Program-made: the position numbers and the translations under genes
Origin: Clostridia bacterium
GTDB lineage: Bacteria; Bacillota; Clostridia; Christensenellales; Aristaeellaceae
Direction: 5' to 3'
Assembly: GCA_017936375.1 (NCBI GenBank)
Contig: JAGBFR010000036.1
Location: forward strand, 36,766-100,765
Length of the DNA: 64,000 nucleotides
Notes under the pieces: model-generated
Seen by the model: only the letters and a program-made list of their open reading frames with translations
Told to the model about the DNA's origin: nothing
Databases searched by the model: none
Shown: positions 27,618-37,482 of the stretch, in pieces
Layout: each line of letters opens with the position of its first letter
How positions within the stretch are numbered: the stretch's first letter is position 1

Positions 27618-30224
27618 ATGGATTCCAATCGTTTCACCCAAAAATCCCTTGAGGCGCTGCAGGGCGCGCAGCAGCTCGCCCAGACCTACGGCAGCGCGCA
27701 GGTTGAGCAGCTGCATCTGCTCTGCGCCCTCGTCAGCCAGGAGAATGGACTGATCGGCCAGCTGCTCGATCGCCTCGGCGTCCAGTCTGCCGCCAGCCAG
27801 TGCGAAAGCGCCCTCTCCCGCCTGCCCCGCGTATCCGGCAGCAACCAGCAGCCCTACGTCTCTGCGGGGTTCTCCGCCGTACTCGCACAGGCTGAGAATG
27901 AAATGAAGCAGATGCGTGATGAGTACATCTCTGTCGAGCATCTCTTCCTCTCTCTGATCGAGAAGGCGGACTCCGGCATCCGTCCGCTGCTCAGCAGCTG
28001 GAGAATTACGAAGGCCTCCTTCCTCTCTGCGCTGCAGGAGGTGCGCGGCAGCGCGCGTGTGACGAGCGAGGATCCCGAGGCGACCTATGACGCGCTGAAG
28101 AAATACGGTCAGGATCTGGTCGAGCTGGCCAGAAAGAACAAGCTCGACCCTGTCATCGGCCGCGATGCGGAAATCCGCAATGCGATCCGCATTCTCTCCC
28201 GCAAGTCAAAGAATAATCCCGTCCTTATCGGTGAACCCGGCGTCGGCAAGACAGCGATCGCGGAAGGCCTGGCTCAGCGCATCGTCCGCGGCGATGTGCC
28301 CGACAGCCTGAAGAATAAGACGATTTTCTCCCTCGACATGGGCGCGCTGATTGCGGGCGCGAAATTCCGCGGCGAGTTTGAGGAGCGGCTCAAGGCCGTC
28401 CTCGGCGACATCAAGGCCAGCGAGGGGCGCATCATCCTCTTCATCGACGAGCTGCACACCATCGTCGGCGCGGGCAAGACCGAGGGCAGCATGGACGCCG
28501 GAAACCTGCTCAAGCCCATGCTTGCGCGCGGCGAATTGCACTGCATCGGCGCGACGACGCTCAACGAATACCGTAAGTACATCGAAAAGGACGCTGCGCT
28601 TGAGCGCCGCTTCCAGCCGGTGATGGTCGCCGAGCCGACCGTCGAGGATACGATCTCCATCCTGCGCGGTCTCAAGGAACGCTACGAGGTCTTCCACGGC
28701 GTGCAGATTCAGGATCAGGCTCTCATCGCCGCCGCCACCCTGTCCAACCGCTATATCTCCGACCGCTTCCTGCCGGACAAAGCGATTGACCTCGTCGACG
28801 AGGCCTGTGCGACCATCCGCACGGAAATGGACTCCATGCCGCAGGAGCTGGACGACGTCCGCCGCCGCATCATGCAGCACGAGATCGAGGAAGCCGCTCT
28901 CAAAAAGGAAGAGGACGCGCTCTCCCGCGAGAGGCTTGACGTCATTCAGAAGGAGCTCGCTGACATGCGCGAGACCTTCTCCTCCATGCAGGCACGATGG
29001 GAAAATGAAAAGAACGCCATCGGCAAGGTACAGAAGCTGCGCGAGGACATTGAGCAGATCGGCGCTGAGATCGCACAGGCCGAGCGCAGCTACGACCTCA
29101 ACCGCGCAGCCGAGCTCAAGTACGGACGTCTGCCGCAGCTGCAGAAGGAGCTGGCCGAACAGGAGAAGCTCGCCGAAGAGGCAAAAAACGACAGCACGCT
29201 GCTGCGCGACAAGGTCAGCGAGGAAGAAATCGCCCGCATCGTCGCCCGCTGGACGGGCATCCCCGTCTCCAAGCTGATGGAAGGCGAGCGTGAAAAGCTG
29301 CTGCATCTGGATGACACCCTGCACGAGCGCGTCATCGGTCAGGATGAAGCTGTCGAAAAGGTCTGCGAGGCCATCCTTCGCAGCCGCGCAGGCATCCAGA
29401 ATCCGAACAGACCGATCGGTTCCTTCCTCTTCCTCGGTCCGACCGGCGTGGGCAAGACCGAACTGGCCAAGGCGCTGGCACAGGCGCTGTTTGATGACGA
29501 AAAGAACATGGTCCGCATCGATATGAGCGAATACATGGAGAAGCACAGCGTCTCCCGCCTGATCGGCGCGCCTCCGGGCTATGTGGGCTATGACGAGGGC
29601 GGTCAGCTGACGGAAGCCGTCCGCCGCAGGCCCTATGCCGTGATCCTCTTTGACGAGGTGGAAAAGGCGCATCCGGACGTCTTCAACGTCCTGCTTCAGG
29701 TGCTCGATGATGGACGGATCACTGATTCTCAGGGACGAACGGTGGATTTCAAGAACACCATCATCATCCTCACCAGCAATCTGGGCTCCTCTGCCATCCT
29801 CGACGGCATCGACGGCGATGGTCAGATCACAGAGAGCGCACGCACCCAGGTAGAATCCATGCTCCGCACGCATTTCCGCCCCGAATTCCTCAACAGGCTT
29901 GATGAGATCGTCTTCTACAAGCCGCTCACCCGCAGCGAGATCGACCGAATCGTCGACCTGCAGACGGCGGATCTCAACCGCCGCCTCAAGGATAAGCAGC
30001 TGAGCATGACGCTGACCGACGAAGCGCGGGCTTATATCGTCGCACAGGGATACGATCCCATCTATGGCGCCCGCCCGCTCAAGCGATTCATGCAGCGCGC
30101 TGTCGAAACGCTCATCGCGCGCAAGCTCATTGCCGAAGACGTCACCCCGCGCAGCGTGCTGACCGTCGATTACGATGGGGATAAGCTCTTTATCACATCC
30201 GATGGGAATTCTTCGATCAGCTAA
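27618..30224 (+). CDS. clpB: ATP-dependent chaperone ClpB
   Basis: A hexameric AAA+ disaggregase acting with DnaK on aggregated proteins. It is 868 residues. The N-domain repeats lie at 1-150. NBD1 has Walker A GEPGVGKT near 206-213 and Walker [12 protein letters not shown] middle coiled-coil of about 110 residues is present, the feature that separates ClpB from ClpC. NBD2 has [15 protein letters not shown] and [14 protein letters not shown] 27618 is chosen because AAAGGAGG is 9 bases upstream; the ATG at 27609 abuts the site. The CtsR-type operators upstream fit heat-shock control. Confidence 0.97.
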   Translation: MDSNRFTQKSLEALQGAQQLAQTYGSAQVEQLHLLCALVSQENGLIGQLLDRLGVQSAASQCESALSRLPRVSGSNQQPYVSAGFSAVLAQAENEMKQMRDEYISVEHLFLSLIEKADSGIRPLLSSWRITKASFLSALQEVRGSARVTSEDPEATYDALKKYGQDLVELARKNKLDPVIGRDAEIRNAIRILSRKSKNNPVLIGEPGVGKTAIAEGLAQRIVRGDVPDSLKNKTIFSLDMGALIAGAKFRGEFEERLKAVLGDIKASEGRIILFIDELHTIVGAGKTEGSMDAGNLLKPMLARGELHCIGATTLNEYRKYIEKDAALERRFQPVMVAEPTVEDTISILRGLKERYEVFHGVQIQDQALIAAATLSNRYISDRFLPDKAIDLVDEACATIRTEMDSMPQELDDVRRRIMQHEIEEAALKKEEDALSRERLDVIQKELADMRETFSSMQARWENEKNAIGKVQKLREDIEQIGAEIAQAERSYDLNRAAELKYGRLPQLQKELAEQEKLAEEAKNDSTLLRDKVSEEEIARIVARWTGIPVSKLMEGEREKLLHLDDTLHERVIGQDEAVEKVCEAILRSRAGIQNPNRPIGSFLFLGPTGVGKTELAKALAQALFDDEKNMVRIDMSEYMEKHSVSRLIGAPPGYVGYDEGGQLTEAVRRRPYAVILFDEVEKAHPDVFNVLLQVLDDGRITDSQGRTVDFKNTIIILTSNLGSSAILDGIDGDGQITESARTQVESMLRTHFRPEFLNRLDEIVFYKPLTRSEIDRIVDLQTADLNRRLKDKQLSMTLTDEARAYIVAQGYDPIYGARPLKRFMQRAVETLIARKLIAEDVTPRSVLTVDYDGDKLFITSDGNSSIS

Positions 30225-30240
30225 GTTCATAAGCAAAACG

Positions 30241-30277
30241 AGTTGGCGGCTGCCCTTGAATTGGGCAGCCGCCAACT
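30241..30277. terminator. 15-bp perfect hairpin between clpB and the Nudix gene
   Basis: AGTTGGCGGCTGCCC (30241-30255) pairs perfectly with 30263-30277 around a 7-base loop. T tracts are short: a TTTT follows on the minus strand and none on the plus. It probably ends both convergent genes. A second 8-bp dyad lies near 30295-30313. Confidence 0.6.
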
Positions 30278-30326
30278 TATGCTATTGGACGAATCCGGAA
30301 GGCATTCCGGATGATCAAAAACCATG

Positions 30327-30818
30327 TTATAGCACAGTTGCAGCATATAGCTGCTCTTTTCCATCCAGCACAGCGCGAACAAGCCGTTCGCCCTCATAGA
30401 CCAGCTTGAGCGAAAAGAACGTATCCCTCTCCTCAAGCAGCCGCAGGAATACCTTATCCCCCTCCCAGATCGGCAGCTGCGTCAGCTTCTCCGTCGGGAC
30501 CCATTCCAGCGTACCTTCGTCGCAGGCACGAAGCGTCCCCTCATAAGCATCCGCTGTAAACAGATGCATGTATTCACACCAGTCGCCGGAATCAAAGGTA
30601 ATGATCCCGCGATACGCCCAGCTCGTCAGGCGCAGGCCTGTCTCTTCGCGAAACTCGCGGAGCATGCACTCCTCAGGGCTCTCTCCGCGCTCAAACTTTC
30701 CGCCGATCCCAATCCATTTATCGTGATTGACGTCGTTTTTCTTCTTGATACGGTGAAGCATCAGCGTCTTTCCCTGTTCGCTCAGATAGCAGAGCGTCGT
30801 CTGCAGGCTGCCTTCCAT
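30327..30818 (-). CDS. Nudix hydrolase (MutT/8-oxo-dGTP diphosphatase-like)
   Basis: Hydrolyses a nucleoside diphosphate linked to X; 8-oxo-dGTP is a common substrate of this subgroup, but it is not proven. The Nudix box, GGKFERGESPEECMLREFREETGL, starts near residue 38 and has the conserved Gly, Glu and REFREE residues. The length of 163 residues is typical. AAGGAGGAA precedes the ATG. It has its own promoter 60 bases upstream and is cytoplasmic by sequence. Confidence 0.92.
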   Translation of the reverse strand: MEGSLQTTLCYLSEQGKTLMLHRIKKKNDVNHDKWIGIGGKFERGESPEECMLREFREETGLRLTSWAYRGIITFDSGDWCEYMHLFTADAYEGTLRACDEGTLEWVPTEKLTQLPIWEGDKVFLRLLEERDTFFSLKLVYEGERLVRAVLDGKEQLYAATVL

Positions 30819-30880
30819 GGCTGTTCCTCCTTCGCGTATAAAGCACCGGACTCACACGACGCTTCATCTCTTTTATCGCC

Positions 30881-30909
30881 ATTCTATCACACTTCAGCCG
30901 CGCAGACAA
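30881..30909 (-). promoter_or_regulatory. promoter of the Nudix gene
   Basis: On the minus strand, TTGTCT (30904-30909) and TAGAAT (30881-30886) have a 17-bp spacer. It begins directly after the esterase stop. Confidence 0.6.
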
Positions 30910-31695
30910 TCATTCCAGCCAGAGAAACCGCATGCAGTCTCCGATCAGCTTTCTCCAGTCTTCCTCGCAGTGCCGACCCTCCTCCTGAAGAAATGGATAC
31001 GCCCGCGCTCCGTGGGCAATGATCGCATTGGCAAGCTTCAGATGCTGCGCCGTCATATGGGTGAGCATCTTTCTGTCCCTGGCCTCGCATTCTCCCCAGG
31101 AAAGGTACACGCGCGTGTCTGCATCCATTCTCCTGCTGCGCACATCATGCAGCAGCTGAAGACAGCATAGCCTGATCGCCGGCGAAAGGCATGCCGCCTT
31201 GGAGAACACCTCGCCATATTCAACAACCGCATACAGGCTCATCAGCCCGCCCATGGAAGCGCCGATCACGCCTGTACAGGCTCTGTCCGGCAGCGTCCTG
31301 TATCTATGGTCGATAATGGGCTTCAGCTCCGTACAGATCCAGTCAAGCGTCTCCTTTCCCCGTCCTCTGAGGCCGTCCCATATTCTCGGCGCCAGATGAT
31401 AGGGGCAGTATTCAGCCAGCCGCCGATCACGCTCCGCGCTGCTCTGTATCGCTACGATGATCATTTTCTTCTCCCAGGCATCAAGAAACTCTCTCATCCG
31501 CCACGACTGCCCGTAATGCGCCTGCTCGTCATTGAAGGCATTCTGCCCGTCAAACATGTACATGACAGGATACCGTTCTTCTCCTTCATCATATCCGCCC
31601 GGCAGATACACGCTGATCAGCCGCCCGTCCTCGCCCGGCGAAAACAACATCTCAAACTGCTCAATTCTGCCCTGCAGCTTTCCATTCTGCTCCAT
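30910..31695 (-). CDS. putative esterase of the Fes/esterase D type
   Basis: An alpha/beta hydrolase of 261 residues. The nucleophile elbow is GASMGG. An N-terminal beta-rich segment ends in YPVMYMFDGQNAF. Candidate catalytic residues include the Ser in GASMG and a C-terminal His (GRHCEEDW). The start at 31695 is chosen because GGAGG lies about 10 bases upstream; the longer reading from 31743 has a poorer site. The substrate is unknown. It is divergent from the FAD oxidoreductase gene. Confidence 0.85.
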   Translation of the reverse strand: MEQNGKLQGRIEQFEMLFSPGEDGRLISVYLPGGYDEGEERYPVMYMFDGQNAFNDEQAHYGQSWRMREFLDAWEKKMIIVAIQSSAERDRRLAEYCPYHLAPRIWDGLRGRGKETLDWICTELKPIIDHRYRTLPDRACTGVIGASMGGLMSLYAVVEYGEVFSKAACLSPAIRLCCLQLLHDVRSRRMDADTRVYLSWGECEARDRKMLTHMTAQHLKLANAIIAHGARAYPFLQEEGRHCEEDWRKLIGDCMRFLWLE

Positions 31696-31791
31696 TGCGA
31701 CATCCTCCGTTCCTGCGGCGGCTGTTCCGCCGATTCTCTCCATATATATGTCCCTGCTTAAGATCTATTCGGCGCATTCTCTTTCCCATCG

Positions 31792-31821
31792 TTGTATTCG
31801 CGGTACGCCATGTGGTATAAT
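31792..31821 (+). promoter_or_regulatory. promoter of the FAD-oxidoreductase operon
   Basis: TTGTAT (31792-31797) and TATAAT (31816-31821) have an 18-bp spacer, with TG one base before the -10 (extended). It lies 48 bases before the GTG start. Confidence 0.7.
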
Positions 31822-31868
31822 ATGTTGACATATACTCGTATGCCTCTGGCAGAATAGGAGCGGATAAA

Positions 31869-33110
31869 GTGCAGACAGATTGTATCATTCTTGGCGGCGG
31901 CGCAGGCGGCCTTGCTGCGGCGTGCGCGCTGGCAGGTTCCGGGCTGCGCGTCACGCTCGTCGAGCGGCTTGATCGCGTCGGGAAGAAGATTCTAGCCACC
32001 GGCAACGGCCGCTGCAACCTGTCCAACAGAGATATGGATCCGTCATACTATGGCCATGCAGAGCCGTTTGTGCGCGATCTGTATCACGCCATCCCTCCGG
32101 AACAGGTCGCTTCTTTCTTTTCCCGCCTTGGGTTGATGACCGCGGAAGAGGATGGGCGCGTTTATCCGCGGTCGATGATGGCCGCCTCTGTGCTGGATGT
32201 GCTGCGCGCTGGCTGTGATCATCCTGACGTCACCCTCGTAACCGGATGCGAGGCAGTCTCCATTGCCCCCTCAAGGCGCGGCGGCATGTGCGTACAGCTT
32301 TCCTCCGGGGAAGGGCTCTTTGCGCCGGCTGTCATCGCCGCCATGGGCGGCAGCGCTGCGCCGAACATGGGGACGGATGGCGCCGGCACGCGCCTGATGG
32401 GCGAGCTTGGGCACGAGATTACGCCGCTCCATCCCGCACTGGTTCAACTGAAATGCGATCATCCGTCGCTCCGCTCTCTCAAGGGGCTGCGCACGCATGC
32501 GCGCCTCACCCTCCTCATCGACGGACAGGATGCGGCGTCTGAAGACGGAGAACTGCTCTTTGCCGATTACGGCGTATCGGGCGTATGCGTTTTCCAGCTC
32601 TCCCGTCTCGCTTCTCCGGCGCTTGCCGCCGGCAAGGATGTGCAGCTGCGCATCAATTTCCTGCCCGAGATCCCATCATCCGATTGGCTGGAAACACGCA
32701 TTGCATCCCTCGCCTCCTGCAGCGCACTCGGGCTGCTGACGGGCGTCTTCCCCCGAATTCTTTCCCTGGCCCTGCTGCGCGAGGCCGGAATTAATCCTGA
32801 CGCTCCCGCTGCGTCCCTCAACCCCGGGCAGCGGCGCTCGCTTATCCGAGCCCTTTCCTCCCTCACGCTCCCTGTTACGGGGACTCAGGGTTTCAAAAAC
32901 GCACAGGTCACCTGCGGCGGCGTTTCCCTTGCGGACGTCGATCCCTCCAGCATGGCGTCAAAGATTTACGACGGTCTGTATATCTGCGGCGAATTGCTTG
33001 ATGTGGACGGCCCCTGCGGCGGATACAATCTGCATTTTGCCTTCGCCTCCGCGCTGGCCGCCGCGCAGCATATCAGACGCCGCTTCGGGCTGACGCCCTG
33101 CGGTCTGTGA
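31869..33110 (+). CDS. HI0933-family FAD-dependent flavoprotein
   Basis: A predicted FAD/NAD(P)-binding oxidoreductase of 413 residues. The dinucleotide motif is GGGAGGLAAACALAG at about residues 9-23, and the family signature LATGNGRCNLSN lies near 45. The C-terminus has the GELLDVDGPCGGYNLHFAF block. Members are of uncertain reaction (BaiN-like proteins included); the substrate is unknown. GTG start behind AGGAGCG. Together with the next gene (30-base gap, no terminator) it makes a two-flavoprotein operon. Confidence 0.92.
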   Translation: MQTDCIILGGGAGGLAAACALAGSGLRVTLVERLDRVGKKILATGNGRCNLSNRDMDPSYYGHAEPFVRDLYHAIPPEQVASFFSRLGLMTAEEDGRVYPRSMMAASVLDVLRAGCDHPDVTLVTGCEAVSIAPSRRGGMCVQLSSGEGLFAPAVIAAMGGSAAPNMGTDGAGTRLMGELGHEITPLHPALVQLKCDHPSLRSLKGLRTHARLTLLIDGQDAASEDGELLFADYGVSGVCVFQLSRLASPALAAGKDVQLRINFLPEIPSSDWLETRIASLASCSALGLLTGVFPRILSLALLREAGINPDAPAASLNPGQRRSLIRALSSLTLPVTGTQGFKNAQVTCGGVSLADVDPSSMASKIYDGLYICGELLDVDGPCGGYNLHFAFASALAAAQHIRRRFGLTPCGL

Positions 33111-33140
33111 TTCTTCTCTTATCGATCAGAAAGGATTAAC

Positions 33141-34754
33141 ATGATCCGAATTCATAATATCAAAATTCCGCTCTCCCATCAGCCTCACACGCTGATCGCC
33201 GCCGCCGCAAAAAAGCTCGGCCTGCCTGCCGCGCAGATTGCCGGATGCTCCATTGCCAAAAAGAGCATCGACGCCAGAAAAAAGAATGACGTCTGCTTTG
33301 TCGTATCGCTGGATGTGCAGCTGAAGAATCCTCAGGATGAACGCCGCATCGCCGCGCGTCTGGATCCCTCCGCAGGCGGCATGGCCAAACCCTATATCCC
33401 GCCTGTTTCTGCAGCGCTCGCCTCTGCGCCCGCTGTCCGCCCCGTCGTCGTCGGCTTTGGCCCTGCGGGCATGCTCGCTGCGCTGACGCTTGCCGAGGCA
33501 GGCGCATGCCCCATCGTTCTTGAACGCGGACAGGACGTCGATACCAGAACGCGCGACGTCGAAGCCTACTGGAAGGACGGGCAGACCGCTTTCAAGACCA
33601 CATCCAATGTACAGTTCGGCGAAGGCGGCGCCGGCACATTCTCCGACGGCAAGCTCAACACCGGCACCAAAGACCCTCGCGGCGAACATATTCTGCGTAC
33701 GTTTGTCCGCTTTGGCGCGCCGGAGGATATTCTGATCGACGCCAAGCCGCACATCGGTACGGATAAGCTCAAGGGCGTCGTCAAATCCCTCCGAGAGGCC
33801 GTTATCACCATGGGCGGCGAAATACGCTTTGGCGCGAGGATGACCCGTTTGATTCAAAAAGACGGCCGCCTCAGCGCAGTCGTCTATGAAGATGCGGACG
33901 GCGAGCATGAGATTGCTGCAAATCACCTCATTCTCGCCATCGGTCACAGCGCACGCGATACCTTCTCCATGCTCCATGACAGCGGTTTCTCGCTTGCGCA
34001 GAAGCCCTTCTCCATCGGCGCGCGCATCGAACATCCTCAGGCGCTCGTCAATGAGGCGCAGTATGGTCCGTTCGCCTCCCATCCTGCGCTCGGCGCAGCG
34101 GATTACAAGCTCGCGCTGCATCTGCCCTCCGGCAGGAGCGTATATACCTTCTGCATGTGCCCCGGCGGCAGCGTCGTCGCAGCCGCAAGCGAAGAGGAAA
34201 GCGTCGTTACAAACGGCATGAGCTGCTACGCACGCGATCTACAAAATGCCAACAGCGCGCTGCTCGTCGGCGTGGAGCCCGCCGATTTTGGCAGCGATCA
34301 TCCGCTTGCCGGCATGTACCTGCAGCGTGAGATTGAACGCAGAGCATTTATCCTCGGCGGTAAGACGGGCAAGGCCCCCTGTCAGCTGGCGGGTGATCTT
34401 CTCGCCGGGCGCGCCAGCACGCAGCTGCGCTCCGTCGTTCCGTCTTACAGGCCGGGCGTCGTTCCCGGCGATCTGAGCGCACTGTTCCCCGATTTCATCG
34501 TCCGGTCTCTGCGCGAGGCTCTGCCCCTTCTCGGCAGAAAGCTGCGCGGCTTCGATCATCCCGACGCCGTGCTGACAGCGCCGGAAACCCGATCCTCCTC
34601 TCCCGTGCGCATTCCGCGCGGCGAGGATCTGCAAAGCGTCGATCTTCGCGGCCTCTACCCATGCGGCGAGGGCGCCGGATATGCCGGCGGCATCACATCC
34701 GCCGCCGTGGACGGCATGCGCTGCGCTGAGGCTGTGCTCGCCGCCCTGCGCTAA
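33141..34754 (+). CDS. COG2509-type FAD-dependent dehydrogenase
   Basis: A 537-residue uncharacterised flavoprotein family found widely in Bacillota. The N-terminal ~90 residues form a small separate domain. The Rossmann motif GFGPAGMLAALTLAEAG lies at about residues 109-125. The signature GEGGAGTFSDGKLNT follows near 160-175, and a C-terminal block ends in YPCGEGAGYAGGITSAAVDG. The reaction is unknown. Its stop overlaps the stop of the convergent SPOR-like gene by 4 bases. Confidence 0.92.
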   Translation: MIRIHNIKIPLSHQPHTLIAAAAKKLGLPAAQIAGCSIAKKSIDARKKNDVCFVVSLDVQLKNPQDERRIAARLDPSAGGMAKPYIPPVSAALASAPAVRPVVVGFGPAGMLAALTLAEAGACPIVLERGQDVDTRTRDVEAYWKDGQTAFKTTSNVQFGEGGAGTFSDGKLNTGTKDPRGEHILRTFVRFGAPEDILIDAKPHIGTDKLKGVVKSLREAVITMGGEIRFGARMTRLIQKDGRLSAVVYEDADGEHEIAANHLILAIGHSARDTFSMLHDSGFSLAQKPFSIGARIEHPQALVNEAQYGPFASHPALGAADYKLALHLPSGRSVYTFCMCPGGSVVAAASEEESVVTNGMSCYARDLQNANSALLVGVEPADFGSDHPLAGMYLQREIERRAFILGGKTGKAPCQLAGDLLAGRASTQLRSVVPSYRPGVVPGDLSALFPDFIVRSLREALPLLGRKLRGFDHPDAVLTAPETRSSSPVRIPRGEDLQSVDLRGLYPCGEGAGYAGGITSAAVDGMRCAEAVLAALR

Positions 34755-35500
34755 TCAGTCAGCATCATCCGCAGCTCCCTGCAGAGGGCGCACATCGTCA
34801 CCCGGGCAAACTGCAGCGTATACTGCGGATCAAAGGTGTTTCCTGCCTTCTCCATCAGGCTGCACCAGCTCACAAGGCTCTCTGCCAGCTGGGTATAAAG
34901 GGCATTGTCCGGATGTGTCTGCGCCGCGGTTTTCGCCGCATCCCGAACCTCAGCAATCATTGCTTCGAACGCATCGATCTCAATCGTGAGCAGCTGATCA
35001 AACAGGCTATCCGGCAGAAGGATCATCCGGCGAACGTCATCGATATCCCCCTCTGCCGCTGTCAGACGGACAGTTACCTCCGGCAGATGTTCTGTAATCA
35101 CGCAGGAATCCATGCCTGCTGCTGACGAGTCATCCATCATTGCCCTGTCTCTTGCCGCGTCGCAGACAATGCGCATCTGCTCCCCCTGCCAGATCATACA
35201 CGGAACGCCCTGCGCAGTCAGCCGGTTCATTTCATTCTGCGCCCGCTCTCCGCTGTCAAATACACCCAGCTGAAGCGCATAAATCTCCATTTCCCGCAAT
35301 GTCACCGTCGCCGTCTTCGCGGCTTCGCCGTATGCGCCGATCCACGGCCCGGACGCCGAGGCGATCGCCTCACGGACCTGCGGCGTCATCGCCAGCGCAG
35401 TCAGCAAAAGCAGCGCGCCGACCGTCATCATCCGTCTTCGCCACAGGGCAGCCCGCTGCCGTCTGGCCCGCGGTGATTGTATTCTTCGCACCCTTCGCAC
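34751..35500 (-). CDS. SPOR-like-domain membrane protein
   Basis: A possible cell-envelope or sporulation protein. An Arg-rich N-terminus is followed by a single helix (TVGALLLLTALAMT). A short extracytoplasmic domain contains IYALQLGVFDSGERAQNEMNRLTAQG, which resembles the SPOR fold that binds denuded peptidoglycan; this is inferred. An alpha-rich tail follows. GGGAGGGG is 6 bases before a GTG at 35500, which is preferred over ATGs at 35506 and 35527. The product is about 249 residues. The gene is alone on the minus strand between two plus-strand genes. Confidence 0.7.
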   Translation of the reverse strand: MRRVRRIQSPRARRQRAALWRRRMMTVGALLLLTALAMTPQVREAIASASGPWIGAYGEAAKTATVTLREMEIYALQLGVFDSGERAQNEMNRLTAQGVPCMIWQGEQMRIVCDAARDRAMMDDSSAAGMDSCVITEHLPEVTVRLTAAEGDIDDVRRMILLPDSLFDQLLTIEIDAFEAMIAEVRDAAKTAAQTHPDNALYTQLAESLVSWCSLMEKAGNTFDPQYTLQFARVTMCALCRELRMMLTD

Positions 35501-35612
35501 GTTCATCCCCTCCCATGAAGCGCCCATGTGCGCATTGCCCTTGATCCTATGATGCGCCTGCCCGGTTTATCCCGAGCAGCGCTCGATCAATATCAGTATG
35601 AGGTGAATCAAC

Positions 35613-36377
35613 ATGAAGTATACGCTTGATACCATTCCCGTCCTTGACGCCTATAAAACGCAGTGCGAGTGTCCGCTCTGCCAGATGCGCATCCACTGTG
35701 AGGATCAGTATATCGAAAGCATGCTCAGTTCTGCCTACATGGAGCCGGATTATCGCCTCAAGACCAATGAGACCGGCTTCTGTACGCGTCATTTTGAGCT
35801 CATGTTCAATCGCCGCAATCGGCTTGGCCTCGCGCTGATGACCCATACGCACATGCAGGAGGTGATTACCTCCCTGGAGAGCATCCTCAGCGGCGGCAGC
35901 GCCGCCAAGCGCGGCTTCCTGTCCTCCCTGCGCGGCGGCGGAAAGACCGAAGGCGACAGCATCCCGCAGAAGATCCGTGCACGCATGGACGGCTGCTTTA
36001 TCTGTGACCAGATGAAGGGCTCCATCGAGCGCTATGCCTATACCATCGCGCAGATCTACTTCACCAACACCGAATTCAGGGCCATGTTCGACAATTCAAA
36101 GGGCTTCTGTCTGCCGCATCTGGCGCTGATCCTTGAGATGGCGGAGAAGACGCTCAGCAGCGCTCAGGCTGAGCAGTTTACCAAGGCCGTGGCCAAGCTG
36201 CAGATTGAGAATATGAAGCGTGTTGAAGGCGAGCTCGAATGGTTCACGCTCAAATTCGATTACCGCAACGACAGCAAGCCGTGGGGAAACAGCAAGGACG
36301 CCCCCGAGCGCGCCATCAACAAGCTGATGGGCGCCTGTGTCGGCGCAGAGGCGGAAATGCCCGCGCATAATGACTGA
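35613..36377 (+). CDS. DUF6062-family protein
   Basis: An uncharacterised Clostridia protein of 254 residues. It shows an internal duplication of a cysteine/histidine module. CPLC and GFCTRH occur in the first half; CFIC and GFCLPH occur in the second. These are likely two metal-binding sites, each with three Cys and one His. No signal peptide or membrane helix is visible. It has a GAGGTGA site and ends at a bidirectional terminator. The role is not known. Confidence 0.88.
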   Translation: MKYTLDTIPVLDAYKTQCECPLCQMRIHCEDQYIESMLSSAYMEPDYRLKTNETGFCTRHFELMFNRRNRLGLALMTHTHMQEVITSLESILSGGSAAKRGFLSSLRGGGKTEGDSIPQKIRARMDGCFICDQMKGSIERYAYTIAQIYFTNTEFRAMFDNSKGFCLPHLALILEMAEKTLSSAQAEQFTKAVAKLQIENMKRVEGELEWFTLKFDYRNDSKPWGNSKDAPERAINKLMGACVGAEAEMPAHND

Positions 36378-36397
36378 TTCACAATCGATATAGCAAA

Positions 36398-36425
36398 AGG
36401 AGTGAGCTGTAAGCCCACTCCTCTT
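36398..36425. terminator. bidirectional terminator between DUF6062 and miaA
   Basis: A 10-bp stem (36398-36407 with 36413-36422), with one mismatch, has CTTT on the right and AAAA on the left. It can serve both convergent genes. Confidence 0.8.
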
Positions 36426-36437
36426 TCTGTATATGCT

Positions 36438-37334
36438 TTATGCTTTCAGGAAGGCCTCGACCGCCTCGCAGGCCTGGCCCATATAATCGCCCGCCATATC
36501 CAGCCAGACAATATCCGGATTGCGGCGGAACCACGTCATCTGCCGCTTGGCAAACTGCTTGATCGCCGTCGCCAGAAGCGAAAGCATCTGATCCTTATCC
36601 GGGATCTCGCCAATCAGATACTGCGTGATGAACCTGTATTCAAGACCGAGCCCCAGCAGGAATTCCGTCGTCGCACCTTGATCCATCAGGCCCTGAACCT
36701 CTTCGATCATGCCCTGCGCAAGGCGGCGCTCAAGCCGCTCGTCGATGCGCGCATTGACCACCTCGCGCGGCCAGCTCACGCCAAGGCGCAGGCTCTCATA
36801 GCGCTTCTGCTTGCCCGGAACGGCCGTATCGCCGTCATGAATGCGCTCAATCATACGCATCACACGATTGCGGTTGTTCTTCTCCACCTGTGCATCCGGA
36901 ACGAGCGACAGCAGCATCTCATACAGCTGCGGCGTGGTCAGCTTCTCCAATTCTGCGCGGTAAGCGAGATCCGGCTCCTTGTCAGAGAGCAGATAACCAT
37001 CCAGCACGGAATCCACATACAGGCCCGTTCCGCCGACGATCATCGGCAGACGGCCCCGGGCTCGGATGTCCTCGATGGCCGCATAGCTCATCTTCTGAAA
37101 ATCAGCCATGGAGAAGAATTCATTCGGCTCCCGCACATCGATCAGATGATGCGGCACGCCCTGCATTTCCTCAGGCGTAACCTTGCCGCTGCCCAGATCC
37201 AGCCCGCGGAAAACCTGCCGAGAATCAGCCGAGATGATCTCCGCATCATACTTTTTGGCCAGCTCAATGCCCAGCGCACTCTTTCCCGACGCATTCGTGC
37301 CGACAACAGCGACAACCTTCGGCAGTCTCTCCAT
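36438..37334 (-). CDS. miaA: tRNA dimethylallyltransferase
   Basis: Transfers a dimethylallyl group to A37 of tRNAs reading U-starting codons. The P-loop VGTNASGKS is at about residues 12-20, and DSRQVFRGLDLGSGKV and the GGTGLYVDSVLDG segment are present. The C-terminal part carries a MTWFRRNPDIVWLD block. The length of 298 residues is normal. A promoter and a terminator flank it. No mutL/mutS is adjacent, unlike in many Bacillota. Confidence 0.95.
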   Translation of the reverse strand: MERLPKVVAVVGTNASGKSALGIELAKKYDAEIISADSRQVFRGLDLGSGKVTPEEMQGVPHHLIDVREPNEFFSMADFQKMSYAAIEDIRARGRLPMIVGGTGLYVDSVLDGYLLSDKEPDLAYRAELEKLTTPQLYEMLLSLVPDAQVEKNNRNRVMRMIERIHDGDTAVPGKQKRYESLRLGVSWPREVVNARIDERLERRLAQGMIEEVQGLMDQGATTEFLLGLGLEYRFITQYLIGEIPDKDQMLSLLATAIKQFAKRQMTWFRRNPDIVWLDMAGDYMGQACEAVEAFLKA

Positions 37335-37370
37335 GGTTCATTTCCCCTGTTCTTTCAGTCATTGTCCCAG

Positions 37371-37399
37371 ATTATACCATACGTCGCCGTGCATCACAA
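37371..37399 (-). promoter_or_regulatory. promoter of miaA
   Basis: On the minus strand, TTGTGA (37394-37399) and TATAAT (37371-37376) have a 17-bp spacer. TG one base before the -10 makes it extended. Confidence 0.7.
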
Positions 37400-37441
37400 G
37401 ACAAACCAGCGCCGCATGACACGATCATCCCGATATACGCG

Positions 37442-37469
37442 AAAAACCGGCACAGGAACACCCGTGCCG
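37442..37469 (-). terminator. terminator of the aspartate kinase gene
   Basis: A 9-bp stem (37448-37456 with 37461-37469), with one mismatch, is followed by five T residues on the minus strand. It lies 14 bases beyond the stop. Confidence 0.85.
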
Positions 37470-37482
37470 ATTCTGTATGCTC

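Noticed and set aside
28206-30275. 689-residue minus-strand ORF opposite clpB
   Set aside because: Shadow frame of clpB with no promoter or ribosome site.
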